DNA from: Enhydrobacter aerosaccus
GTDB lineage: Bacteria; Pseudomonadota; Alphaproteobacteria; Reyranellales; Reyranellaceae
Direction of reading: 5' to 3'
Length of the DNA: 47,437 nt
NCBI GenBank assembly: GCA_903832005.1
Contig: CAIKZO010000023.1
Coordinates: 1 to 47,437 of the forward strand
A model generated the notes under the pieces. That model had not been told where the DNA came from, did no database searches, and was given only the letters and a program-made list of their open reading frames with translations. This document shows, in pieces, positions 23,219-31,726 of this stretch. The translations under genes and the position numbers were made by a program. Within the stretch, counting starts at the first letter, position 1. Each line of letters begins with the position of its first letter.

Positions 23219-24820
23219 ATGCCGCAGGAGCCGCCAAACGACGGCATGAGCCGCCGGGAGCTGTTCAAGTTGATCGGCCTGACGGCCGGCAGCGCCGCGA
23301 TGTATCAGGCGATGACCAGCCTCGGGTATGCTGCCGAGTCCGGCTACAAGGGACCGATCAAGCTCGAAGGAGATCCGAAGGGCGCATCGGTGCTCATCCT
23401 GGGCGCAGGCTTGGCCGGCCTGACGGCGGCGCTGGAGCTGCGCCAGGCGGGCTACAAAGTGAAGGTACTCGAGTTCAACAGCCGGGCCGGCGGCCGCAAC
23501 TGGTCGCTGCGCGGCGGCGACACCTACACCGAACTGGGCGGCGCCACACAGAAGTGCGAGTTCGACGAGGGGCTGTATCTCAACCCCGGCCCGTGGCGCA
23601 TTCCTTATCACCACAACGGACTGCTCGACTATTGCAAGCGGCTGGGCGTCAAGTTGGAGCCATTCCAGCAGCTCAATCACAACGCGTTCCTCCATTCGTC
23701 GAAGGCGTTCGGCGGAAAGCCGCAGCGCATTCGCGCGTTCAAGACGGATTTCCAGGGCCACACGTCCGAGTTGCTGGCCAAGGTCGTGAAGAAGGGTCAG
23801 CTGGACGACGTCGTTACGAAGGAAGACCGGGAGGTCCTGCTCCAGGCGCTGCGCTCGTGGGGCGCGCTCGACAAGGACTACACCTACAAGGCGGGCGACC
23901 TGACGGCCGAATTCCGGGGCTATGACAAGGATCCGGGCGGCGGTCTCGGCGCCGAGCCGGTGCCGGGACAGATCATCGGCCTGTCCGACATCGTGCAATC
24001 GCGCCTGTGGCGCAGCCTGACGTCCTTCGCGCTGTATGAGTTCCAGACCACCATGTTCCAGCCGGTCGGCGGCATGGGCAGGATTGGCGAGGCCTTCGCC
24101 AAGCAGGTCGGCGATCTCATCACCTACAATGCCCGGGTCACCAAGATCGACCAGAACGACAAGGGCGTGACGGTGACCTACGAAGACGCAAAGCGGCCCG
24201 GCGCGATGCAGACGGCCAGCGCCGACTGGTGCGTGTGCACCATCCCGCTCACCATCCTCAGCCAGATCGACATCAAGGTTGGTGCCGCCATGCAGGCGGC
24301 GATCGGTGCGGTGCCCTATGCCTCGTCGGTGAAGGTCGGCCTGCAGTTCAAGCGCCGGTTCTGGGAAGAGGACGAGCTGATCTTCGGCGGCATCAGTTAC
24401 ACCGATCTGCCGATCCGGCAGATTTCCTATCCGAGCACCGATTACAACACGACGGGCAAGGGCGTCCTGCTCGGCTGTTACACCTGGGACGGGGCCAATT
24501 CCTACGAGTTCACGGCGATGTCGCCGGAGGAGCGGATCAAGCGCGTCGTCGAGTACGGCACGCAGATCCATCCGCAATATGCGCGGGAGTTCGAGAACGG
24601 TATCTCCGTCGCCTGGCACCGCTCGCCGTTCACCTTGGGATGCGCCGGCGACTGGACGGACGAGGGCCGCAAGCAGCACTACGACAATCTCTGCCAGATC
24701 GACGGACGTATTGTGCTGGCCGGCGAGCACGCGTCCTACATTCCGGCCTGGCAGGAAGGAGCGATCCTGTCGTCGCTCGACGCCATCGGCCGCCTGCACA
24801 AGCGCGTTCTTCAGGGGTGA
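23219..24820 (+). CDS. Tat-exported FAD-dependent amine oxidase/dehydrogenase
   Basis: 533 residues. A twin-arginine signal (MSRRELFKLIG, from residue 10) predicts export in folded form. The Rossmann motif VLILGAGLAGLTAALELRQAG spans about 58-78, and RAGGRNW at 89-95 is the GGR motif of flavin monoamine oxidases. The C-terminal FAD segment is RIVLAGEHASYIPAWQEGAI near 495-514. The substrate is likely an amine or amino acid, oxidised to an imine in the periplasm. It is followed six bases later by a c-type cytochrome gene. The same pairing is known for Pseudomonas putida NicA2 and its cytochrome CycN, where the flavin is reoxidised by the cytochrome rather than O2. Confidence 0.85.
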   Translation: MPQEPPNDGMSRRELFKLIGLTAGSAAMYQAMTSLGYAAESGYKGPIKLEGDPKGASVLILGAGLAGLTAALELRQAGYKVKVLEFNSRAGGRNWSLRGGDTYTELGGATQKCEFDEGLYLNPGPWRIPYHHNGLLDYCKRLGVKLEPFQQLNHNAFLHSSKAFGGKPQRIRAFKTDFQGHTSELLAKVVKKGQLDDVVTKEDREVLLQALRSWGALDKDYTYKAGDLTAEFRGYDKDPGGGLGAEPVPGQIIGLSDIVQSRLWRSLTSFALYEFQTTMFQPVGGMGRIGEAFAKQVGDLITYNARVTKIDQNDKGVTVTYEDAKRPGAMQTASADWCVCTIPLTILSQIDIKVGAAMQAAIGAVPYASSVKVGLQFKRRFWEEDELIFGGISYTDLPIRQISYPSTDYNTTGKGVLLGCYTWDGANSYEFTAMSPEERIKRVVEYGTQIHPQYAREFENGISVAWHRSPFTLGCAGDWTDEGRKQHYDNLCQIDGRIVLAGEHASYIPAWQEGAILSSLDAIGRLHKRVLQG

Positions 24821-24825
24821 GGGCG

Positions 24826-25218
24826 ATGCGGTTCGGTGTTTTCCTGATGTCGCTTTCGGTCCTCGCAACCACGTCGATTGCTCTCGCCGAACCACCCGCC
24901 GCCACTCTCAGTCCGGGATTCAAATTCACTGAGCAAACCGGCGAGACGCTATACGCCAACGTCTGCCAAGCCTGCCACATGAGCAAGGGAGAGGGCGCCG
25001 TCGGGGCCGGCCGCTATCCTGCGCTGGCGAACAACGAGAGCCTGAAAGCCGGCGGCTATCCGATCTACGCCGTGCTGCATGGCCAGAAGGGCATGTCGCC
25101 CTTCGGCCGGATGCTGAGCGACGATCAGGTCGTCGCCGTGGTCAACTACGTCCGCACGCATTTCGGCAACAACTACACCGACGCCGTGACGGCACAGGAC
25201 GTCAAAGACGCGCGATAG
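24826..25218 (+). CDS. Small periplasmic c-type cytochrome, probable electron acceptor of the preceding FAD enzyme
   Basis: 130 residues. A signal peptide (about 1-21, ALAEPP) is followed by a single class I cytochrome c domain: the haem site CQACH (Cys47, Cys50, His51) and the probable axial Met90 in GQKGMSPFG, with the C-terminal helix DQVVAVVNYVRTHFG. One haem, no membrane anchor after processing. ATG at 24826 is in frame with the motif, five bases after the FAD-enzyme stop, so both come from one mRNA. Its likely role is to accept electrons from the FAD enzyme and pass them to the respiratory chain; this is inferred from gene pairing. Confidence 0.85.
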   Translation: MRFGVFLMSLSVLATTSIALAEPPAATLSPGFKFTEQTGETLYANVCQACHMSKGEGAVGAGRYPALANNESLKAGGYPIYAVLHGQKGMSPFGRMLSDDQVVAVVNYVRTHFGNNYTDAVTAQDVKDAR

Positions 25219-25288
25219 CGCGGCGCTACGCGCTCCAGCTGGTATGCACGGTGGGTGCGATTCAGCGCCAGAGCTCATTGGGTGAATT

Positions 25289-25304
25289 AGTACGCATGCG
25301 TACT
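25289..25304. promoter_or_regulatory. Perfect 16-bp palindrome, candidate operator upstream of the Crp/Fnr gene
   Basis: AGTACGCATGCGTACT reads the same on both strands. It sits in the only larger gap of the region (25219-25487, 269 bases), 70 bases after the cytochrome gene and about 184 bases before the Crp/Fnr start. It does not match the FNR/FixK consensus (TTGAT-N4-ATCAA) or the CRP site. The remainder of the gap shows no clear promoter, RNA or open frame. A dimeric regulator site is the likely meaning. Confidence 0.45.
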
Positions 25305-25487
25305 CAAGCTTTCCGGTAGCGTTATTCGTGGGATAGCCGTGACGGCGGCACTTCAGGGGATGTCGTTGCTATTTGGTGTTAGGCATCGGTCATTTGAGCG
25401 CCTATATCGGTTGCATTGTTCGTAACGTCTTCGGGCGCGAACGACTGAGAGACGCTTTCGCGCTCTTGCCCCATGCGAGGCAAGAGA

Positions 25488-26210
25488 ATGACGGACGACA
25501 GGACGGACTCCCTTTATCGAAATCGACTGCTCAACGCCTTGTCTGCGGACGATCGCGCCTTGTTGCGGCCGCATCTACGGCTGGGCACGCTGAAGCTTCG
25601 ACAGGAGCTTGAACAACCCAATCGCCCGATCCGGCGGGTCTATTTCATCGAGCAGGGAATCGCCTCGGTCGTTGCGACGACCATGGGCCGGCACCGCGTC
25701 GAGACCGGGCTTATCGGCCCGGAAGGCATGACCGGGTTGATGGTGCTGCTCGGCAACCACCAGTCGCCGAGTGCGACCTTTATTCAAGCGCCCGGCAGCG
25801 CTTTGTCGATCGATTCTGACGCCTTGCGTGCCGCGCTCGACAAGAGCGAAACGATGCGGCGGCTGCTTCTGAGGTTCGCCCAGATCTTCCTCATTCAGAC
25901 CGCGCAAACAGCTGTTGCGAATGCGCGTCTCACGCTCGAGGGGCGGCTGGCCCGCTGGCTCCTCATGACCCAGGACCGCCTGGACCAGAACAATCTCCCG
26001 ATGACGCACGAATTCCTGTCCGTGATGCTGGGTGTACGACGCGCCGGCGTCACCGAGGCCCTCCATGGCCTGGAGGGGAAGCGTGCGATCAAGGCGATGC
26101 GCGGCGAGATCGTGATCCTCGACCGCAGGATCATCGAGAAACGCGCTGGCGCATTCTATGGACTGCCCGAAGCCGAATACGAACGGCTGATCGGAGTGGC
26201 GCGGGTCTAG
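25488..26210 (+). CDS. Crp/Fnr-family transcriptional regulator
   Basis: 240 residues. The N-terminal cyclic-nucleotide-binding fold contains RRVYFIEQGIASVVATTMGRHRVETGLIGPEGMTG; FNR-type iron-sulfur cysteines are absent, as are the Arg/Ser contacts of cAMP-binding CRP. The C-terminal Crp-type helix-turn-helix is in MTHEFLSVMLGVRRAGVTEALHGLEG. This type is abundant in Bradyrhizobium and relatives, and its signal is unknown. ATG 25488 is preferred because GAGG lies seven bases upstream; 25473 is an alternative. Its stop overlaps that of the convergent phytanoyl-CoA dioxygenase gene. Confidence 0.85.
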   Translation: MTDDRTDSLYRNRLLNALSADDRALLRPHLRLGTLKLRQELEQPNRPIRRVYFIEQGIASVVATTMGRHRVETGLIGPEGMTGLMVLLGNHQSPSATFIQAPGSALSIDSDALRAALDKSETMRRLLLRFAQIFLIQTAQTAVANARLTLEGRLARWLLMTQDRLDQNNLPMTHEFLSVMLGVRRAGVTEALHGLEGKRAIKAMRGEIVILDRRIIEKRAGAFYGLPEAEYERLIGVARV

Positions 26211-27040
26211 GACGCCTTCCGCAGGTCCGGCACATAGGGCCGCGAGGTGAAGTGCTCGGCATTATCGCCGGTTGCAAAGCGGACGCCGGCCCGGCGGAGC
26301 GCTCCATCATCGACCTTGTCGAGCGGCACGAAATATCGATCGTCTCTCTTGATGATCGTGTCGTTGTCGACCCTGTTGTAGCAGATCAGCAGGGTCCAGC
26401 GTCGATTGGCCGAACGGTTGGCATCGGAACGGTGGATCGCGTTGCAGTGGAAGATCAGCGCGTCGCCCGCGCCCAGTTCGCAGTACTCGATCGGGCACTG
26501 CTCGAGGATGTGCGGCATGCGCGCCGGATCGACCTCGTTCTGGGTCGGTGACAGCGGCGTGTGATCGATGCGGCCGAGTCTGTGCGAGCCGGTCGCGATC
26601 TGGAGGCAGCCATTGTTCCGGTCGGTCTTGTCGAGCGCGATCATCACCGAGAGCAGGTCGGGCCGGATGCAGCCGTTGTAATACCAGTAGCCGTAGTCCT
26701 GGTGCCATTCCCAGGCGCCGCCGACCTGGGGCTCCTTGGCCGTCAGCTTCGACTGGTAGTGATAAACATCGCCGCCGAGCAGGGCGGCCGACGTATCGAC
26801 CATGCGCTCGCAGCGGGCGGCGAGCCCATAGACCGAGTCGCCGGCCCGGTTCCAGAGCGCGATGCGCGTCGACTTTCCTTCGCCGTCACGGCGATCGAGG
26901 ATCGAGTCGCGCACGGCGGGATCCTTCTCCATCGCCTCGGTGAGCAACTTCACCTCGTCGGGCGCGAACAGGCTGCGCGCGTAGGTGAAGCCCTTCTCGT
27001 TGAACTCGGCTGTCTGCGCCGCCGTCAGCATGTTGGGCAT
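26207..27040 (-). CDS. Phytanoyl-CoA dioxygenase (PhyH) family protein
   Basis: 277 residues from ATG 27040 (AGGA upstream); a longer start at 27082 would overlap the thiolase stop. It belongs to the Fe(II)/2-oxoglutarate oxygenases: the facial triad is His113 and Asp115 in WEWHQDYGYWYYNG plus His203 in AIHRSDANRS, with Arg214 in NRRWTLL a possible 2-oxoglutarate contact. These enzymes hydroxylate acyl-CoAs or diverse small molecules. It follows the thiolase-like gene by 13 bases and is the last gene of the EamA, CoA-transferase, thiolase-like, PhyH operon. Substrate unknown. Confidence 0.85.
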   Translation of the reverse strand: MPNMLTAAQTAEFNEKGFTYARSLFAPDEVKLLTEAMEKDPAVRDSILDRRDGEGKSTRIALWNRAGDSVYGLAARCERMVDTSAALLGGDVYHYQSKLTAKEPQVGGAWEWHQDYGYWYYNGCIRPDLLSVMIALDKTDRNNGCLQIATGSHRLGRIDHTPLSPTQNEVDPARMPHILEQCPIEYCELGAGDALIFHCNAIHRSDANRSANRRWTLLICYNRVDNDTIIKRDDRYFVPLDKVDDGALRRAGVRFATGDNAEHFTSRPYVPDLRKAS

Positions 27041-27053
27041 TGTTTCCTCATCC

Positions 27054-28598
27054 CTAAGCCGGACGGAAGACGTTGCGTCCATCCTGTTCGTTGACCGTCA
27101 CTTTACGCCCCAGTTGCTCCTGCGTCAGCATGTTGGCCAGCAGCGCCTTGTCGTCCGGCGCTTGGGCCACGAAGCGTTCGTCGGACCCGGCGAGGCGGCC
27201 GATGATATAGCCCTTTTCGGGCGCATCCTTGCCGTAGGCGACGCAATAGGTCTCGATCGTGCCCGTGCCGCCGGGGGCGGTATTCACGTGCCGCTTGGGC
27301 CGCGCGTCCAGTTCGGCCTGGAATTTCTTCGGGTCTTCCCGGCGCCACGGCCCCTTGGTGGGCTCCGTGGAATAGAGCCCGGCCGAGTGCTTGGTGAGGT
27401 AGCTACCGTTGGCGGTGACCATGCCGAAGGAACCCGGGGCCTTGCGCACGACGTTCATCATCTCGGCGATCGAATGAGTGACGTAGTTGTTGCCGGGCCC
27501 GCCAAAATAAGGGAGCCCGCCGGTCACGCTGATCGGACGCGGATCATCCTCGGCGATACCGATCTCTTTCATCGCCACTTCGACGGCGGAGGGGAAGCAG
27601 CTGTAGAGATCGAAGGCGGCAACGTCGGACAGCTTCTTGCCCGCCATGTCGAGGGCGAGGCCGGCGCAGCCCCGAATGGCGGGCGAGGCGTCGAGCCTGT
27701 CGCGCTCGGAGACGACCCAAGTGTCCGCGCCGTCGGCACAGCCGTGCAGGAACACCCACTTGTCCTGCGGGATGCCCCATTCCTGCGCCTTCTCGACCGA
27801 GGTCATGACGACGGCGGCAGCCTGGTCGATCATGGCATTGGCGTTCATCAGGCGTGGATACGGGAAGCAGATCCAGCGATTGTCGTCGGAGATCGTCGAC
27901 AGTTCCTTGGCACTGTAGCCCTTGCGGCGCGTGGCGAGTGGATTGTCCTTCGCCACCATGGCCAGTCGATGGAAGAGCTCGCCCATCGCGTCCATGTGGT
28001 GGGGAACGTCCCGCTTCAGCCCGCCGCGGATGGCATTCTCCAGCAAGGGGTAGAAATGGATCGCGGCCTTGAGGCCGTGGCGCGCTTCTTCTTGCGAGAA
28101 CCCGTCGCGATCGTCGCCGACTCGCTCGGGCAGGCCGCCGTAATCCTCGTTCCAGTCGATGGAGAGGCCAGCCTTGCGTGCGTTCTGGGTGCTGCGCAGC
28201 AACTCCGCGCCGCAGATCAGCGCCAGCTTCGTCTTGCCGCTCGCGATCTCCTCGGCGAAGCGGTTCACTAGGTACTGAGGCATGTTCCCGCCGACATGGC
28301 TGTAGAGCATGGTGCGCGGCGAGGCGTGCAGGCGGCGTGCGACGCTCTTGGGCGGATTGGTCGAGCGGCCGAACGGCGAGGCGAAGCGCGGGCTGCTGTC
28401 GCTGAAGAATTCCATGACAGCCAACGCATCGACATGATGCCCGAGCATGTGGCCGCCGACCTTGGCGCCTGTGTCATTGAGCGCTTTCGCAGCCACCTCG
28501 GCACAAAAGGCCACGCGCGAGCGCTTGCTCGACGGCTCGCCGCTCATGTCGGTGATCTGGCCGCAGCCGACGAGGATGGGGGTGCGTGGATCGATCAT
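27054..28598 (-). CDS. Thiolase-like acetyl-CoA acetyltransferase with C-terminal extension and no visible nucleophilic cysteine
   Basis: 514 residues, about 100 longer than degradative thiolases. The thiolase fold is recognisable in ALICGAELLRSTQNARKAG, AFDLYSCFPSAVEVAMKEIG, VTGGLPYFGGPGNN and VTANGSYLTKHSAGLYS. At the usual nucleophile position the chain reads YSHVGGNMPQ, with no cysteine, and a ~95-residue C-terminal domain follows (from PGGTGTIETYCVAYG). It resembles mycobacterial thiolase-like protein TLP1, described as lacking thiolase activity. It overlaps the CoA-transferase stop (ATGA) and precedes PhyH. A role in CoA-ester binding is more likely than classic C-C cleavage. Confidence 0.8.
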   Translation of the reverse strand: MIDPRTPILVGCGQITDMSGEPSSKRSRVAFCAEVAAKALNDTGAKVGGHMLGHHVDALAVMEFFSDSSPRFASPFGRSTNPPKSVARRLHASPRTMLYSHVGGNMPQYLVNRFAEEIASGKTKLALICGAELLRSTQNARKAGLSIDWNEDYGGLPERVGDDRDGFSQEEARHGLKAAIHFYPLLENAIRGGLKRDVPHHMDAMGELFHRLAMVAKDNPLATRRKGYSAKELSTISDDNRWICFPYPRLMNANAMIDQAAAVVMTSVEKAQEWGIPQDKWVFLHGCADGADTWVVSERDRLDASPAIRGCAGLALDMAGKKLSDVAAFDLYSCFPSAVEVAMKEIGIAEDDPRPISVTGGLPYFGGPGNNYVTHSIAEMMNVVRKAPGSFGMVTANGSYLTKHSAGLYSTEPTKGPWRREDPKKFQAELDARPKRHVNTAPGGTGTIETYCVAYGKDAPEKGYIIGRLAGSDERFVAQAPDDKALLANMLTQEQLGRKVTVNEQDGRNVFRPA

Positions 28599-29734
28599 TT
28601 GAGGGTGACTCCGGCTTCGGCCAATACCTGCTCGGTGTTCTCACCAAGGCTTGGCACATGCGGTCCGCTCCGCATCGGCGAGCCGGAGAAGCGGAACGGT
28701 GGAGCGGGAGACTTGTAGCTACCGCCGCTGTCCTCGACGGGACAGAGCGATCCGCGATGCTCGACTTGCGGATCGCTGAGCGCCTCGGTGAGCGTAAGGT
28801 AGGGCGAGCAGGGCACGCCGTGCTTCTCGAGCGCGGCGACGACTTCCGTAACGGTGAGCGTCTTCGACCACTTCTCGAGTTCGTCGACCATGTGGCCCCA
28901 GTTCATGCGCCGGTCGGCGTATTTCTCGAACCGCGGGTCGGTCAGCCATTCCTTGTGGCCGGCCGCGGCAGCCATGTCCTGGAAAGTGCGTTCGCTGGCG
29001 GTCGCCAGCATCACATAGCCGTCGCTCGCCTCGATCGGCCCGTACATCGGCCGTGACGGGCTTTCGAACTCGAACTGCGAGCGATTGATCTCGGTCGGCA
29101 GCATGCCGATCAGCGTCTCGAACATCGAGACATCGACCATCTGGCCCTTGCCGGTGACGTGGCGCTGGTGGATTGCCGCCAGGATGCCGCCCAGCGCATA
29201 GGCGCCCGAGGCATAGTCGGCCACGAAGATCGCGCAATTGTCGGGCCGCTCGCGGCCGTTCTGCTGGGAAAGATGGGCCATGTCGTAGCCGGTCGAGGCA
29301 TGGACGACCGGCGCATAGGCGGGCCGGCCGGCGCCCGGACCCGTCTGGCCGTAGCCCGAGATGGCGCAGTAGACGAGCTTGGAATTGATCTTGGCCAGCT
29401 CTGGGTAGTCGAGGCCCAGCCGCTTCATGACGCCGGGGCGATAGTTCTCCAGCACGATGTCCATGGTGGCGACCAGCGCCTTCACGGCCGCGATCGCGTC
29501 GGGTTGCTTGAGGTCGAGCACGATCGAGCGCTTGCCGGCATTGAGCTGGCCGAACATCGTCGAGGCGCCGCCGCGCATGACCGGACGCGAGCGCATCAGG
29601 TCGCCTTCGGGCGATTCGACCTTGATCACGTCGGCGCCCATGTCCGCCAGCAAGCGGGAGCAATGAGGCCCTGCGATCGTCGTCGAGAAGTCGAGGACCT
29701 TCAGGCCAGTGAGCGGGCGGGGCAGGTCGGTCAT
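28595..29734 (-). CDS. CaiB/BaiF-type CoA-transferase (class III)
   Basis: 379 residues from ATG 29734. Class III CoA-transferase marks are LTGLKVLDFSTTIAGPHCSRLLADMGADVIKVE at the N-terminus, ENYRPGVMKRLGLDY, and the catalytic Asp173 in FVADYASGAYA (equivalent to Asp169 of formyl-CoA transferase). It moves CoA between carboxylates and thus activates an acid for the oxygenase and thiolase-like partners. It starts four bases after the EamA transporter stop and overlaps the thiolase-like start by four bases, so the genes are translationally coupled. Confidence 0.9.
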   Translation of the reverse strand: MTDLPRPLTGLKVLDFSTTIAGPHCSRLLADMGADVIKVESPEGDLMRSRPVMRGGASTMFGQLNAGKRSIVLDLKQPDAIAAVKALVATMDIVLENYRPGVMKRLGLDYPELAKINSKLVYCAISGYGQTGPGAGRPAYAPVVHASTGYDMAHLSQQNGRERPDNCAIFVADYASGAYALGGILAAIHQRHVTGKGQMVDVSMFETLIGMLPTEINRSQFEFESPSRPMYGPIEASDGYVMLATASERTFQDMAAAAGHKEWLTDPRFEKYADRRMNWGHMVDELEKWSKTLTVTEVVAALEKHGVPCSPYLTLTEALSDPQVEHRGSLCPVEDSGGSYKSPAPPFRFSGSPMRSGPHVPSLGENTEQVLAEAGVTLK

Positions 29735-29738
29735 GAGA

Positions 29739-30644
29739 TCACCGTTCGACAAGGATGAGGACGACACCGCCCACGACGAGGAGGCTACCCAGCCATTCGC
29801 CGGCCGAGGGGCGCTCTTTCAGGATGACGTGCGAAGCGATGAAGGTGAAGACCAGTTCGATCTGGCCGACCGCACGCACAAGGGCTGCATTCTCGAGCGT
29901 CATGGCGAGCGCCCAGCCGGCCGAGCCGAGGACGCTGAAGATGCCGACCCAGATCGAGGAGCGCCAGTTGACGCCGATCTTGCCGAACTGCGAGCGGTCG
30001 CTGTAGGCGAGATAGCCGAACATCAGCACGATCTGGATCGTGTTCATGGTGGCGAGCGTGGTAATGCCACGGATGATGAAGTCGCCGCTCGTGAGGTCCT
30101 TGGAAGCGAGGCGGATCATGCCGGCGGCGAGCGCAAAGAAGATGCCCGAGAGGATGCCGAACAACGCGCCCTTGTGGGTGAGGTCAGCCAGCACGCCGCG
30201 GATGTTCGTGAACGAGCCGCGGACGCTCAGGATGGCGACGCCTCCCAGGCACACCACAATGCCGAGCCAGGATCCCAGGGTCAGCGGCTCGGAGGCGATG
30301 AACGTGGAGAAGAGGGCCACGAACAGCGTCTCAGTCTTGGAATAGACCGTGCCGACGGCATAGTTGCGCAGTGAGAAGGCGTGGATCATCAGCGAGGTGG
30401 CGATGATCTGGCCGAGGCCCGCGACCGTGACCTTCCAGAGGAAAGCGAAGGAAAGGTCCGGCATATGCCGGCCGGTGCCGAAGACGAGGACGGCCAGCAT
30501 GCCGAGCGCCAGCGGCGCGCCATAGAGGTAGCGGATGAAGTTCGCGCCATCGACGCTCAGCACATGGCGAATCTTCTGCTGCATCGTCGTGCGGATGTTC
30601 TGAAACAGCGCGGCAGCGACGGTTATCGGTATCCAGAGCGGCAC
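29739..30644 (-). CDS. EamA-family (DMT superfamily) transporter
   Basis: 301 residues from a GTG start at 30644, six bases after AAGGGG; earlier readings are arginine-rich nonsense. Ten hydrophobic segments in two EamA repeats are visible, for example VTVAGLGQIIATSLMIHAFSL, WLGIVVCLGGVAILSV, and WLGSLLVVGGVVLILVE at the end. Members export or import small metabolites across the inner membrane. It is the first gene of the CoA-transferase/thiolase-like/PhyH operon and divergent from the Bug solute-binding protein across 119 bases. Transported compound unknown. Confidence 0.85.
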   Translation of the reverse strand: MPLWIPITVAAALFQNIRTTMQQKIRHVLSVDGANFIRYLYGAPLALGMLAVLVFGTGRHMPDLSFAFLWKVTVAGLGQIIATSLMIHAFSLRNYAVGTVYSKTETLFVALFSTFIASEPLTLGSWLGIVVCLGGVAILSVRGSFTNIRGVLADLTHKGALFGILSGIFFALAAGMIRLASKDLTSGDFIIRGITTLATMNTIQIVLMFGYLAYSDRSQFGKIGVNWRSSIWVGIFSVLGSAGWALAMTLENAALVRAVGQIELVFTFIASHVILKERPSAGEWLGSLLVVGGVVLILVER

Positions 30645-30763
30645 GTTTTTCCCCTTTCGGGAGAGTGTAGGCCGATGCGGGGGCTGGCGTCTCGCCGGCA
30701 GATTTCCGCGCTGCAAGCCCTTCCGTGGGACGCCCGGGCTGAGTAGGGTTTCAGGCAACAGGG

Positions 30764-31726
30764 ATGAAACGCAGAACAATACTCGCGGCAGGGCTCGCGA
30801 TGCCCTTCGTGGCGCGCGCCGAAGGCAGCTGGCCGAACAAGCCGATCCGCATCGTCGTGCCGTTCGCACCGGGTGGTGCGATCGATGCGGTGGTGCGCGT
30901 GATCGGCGATGCGCTGACGAGCCAGCTGAGGCAACAGGTGCTGATCGATCCGAAGCCCGGGGCGAACACGATCGTGGGCTCGGACATCGTGGCCAAGGCA
31001 GCGCCCGATGGCTCCACGTTCCTCATCACGACCAACTCGACCCACACGAACAATCCGACGCTCTACGCGAAGTTACCGTTCGACCCGGCGAAAGACCTGA
31101 TCCCGGTCTCGCTCGTCTCGCTGGGTACCATCCTGATCGCCGCCAAGGCGGACGCACCGTTCGACGACCTGAAGGGCATGGGCGCCTGGGTGAAGGGGCG
31201 TGGCCGCGCGGCAACGTACGGAAGCTGGGGTATCGGCTCGTCCGGGCATCTTTATGGGCTGATGCTCGAGAAAGCCTTGGGCGGGCAGTACAGCCACGTG
31301 CCGTATCGCGGCGACGTGCAGGCGCTGCAGGATGTCGGCAACGGCACGCTCGATCTCACCTGGGCCAGCCCCGTCAGCGCCCGCACCCAGATAGCGGCAG
31401 GACACGTGAAGGCGATCGCGGCCGCCGGCGCCAAGCGCTCGGCGTCGATGCCGGAACTCAGCACCTTCGGCGAACAGGGCGTGCCCGGCTTCGATCTCAG
31501 CCTGTTCGTCGGCGCCTATGCGCCGGCCGGCACGCCCGTAGAGATCGTCAACCGGCTGCAGCAGGAGCTCAAGATCGCCATTGCCCAGCCCGCGATCGCC
31601 GACAAGATGATCGCCCAGGGCCAGACGCCGGTCGGATCGACTCCCGGCGAACTGGCCGACGTCCTGAGGCGCGAGACGCCGATCTGGGCCGAACTGATCC
31701 GACAATCGGGAGCGAAGGTGGAGTGA
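30764..31726 (+). CDS. Bug-family (TctC) periplasmic solute-binding protein
   Basis: 320 residues. A short Tat/Sec-like signal (MKRRTILAAGLAMPFVARA) precedes the TctC domain: WPNKPIRIVVPFAPGGAIDAVVRVIG, GANTIVGSDIVAKAAPDGSTFL, SHVPYRGDVQALQDVGNGTLDL and GYAPAGT-like late loops. Bug proteins bind carboxylates and other small acids for tripartite tricarboxylate transporters; the TctA/TctB membrane parts are not nearby, common for orphan Bug proteins. Its TGA overlaps the Rieske oxygenase start (TGATG), so the pair is coupled and may deliver the oxygenase substrate. Confidence 0.88.
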   Translation: MKRRTILAAGLAMPFVARAEGSWPNKPIRIVVPFAPGGAIDAVVRVIGDALTSQLRQQVLIDPKPGANTIVGSDIVAKAAPDGSTFLITTNSTHTNNPTLYAKLPFDPAKDLIPVSLVSLGTILIAAKADAPFDDLKGMGAWVKGRGRAATYGSWGIGSSGHLYGLMLEKALGGQYSHVPYRGDVQALQDVGNGTLDLTWASPVSARTQIAAGHVKAIAAAGAKRSASMPELSTFGEQGVPGFDLSLFVGAYAPAGTPVEIVNRLQQELKIAIAQPAIADKMIAQGQTPVGSTPGELADVLRRETPIWAELIRQSGAKVE

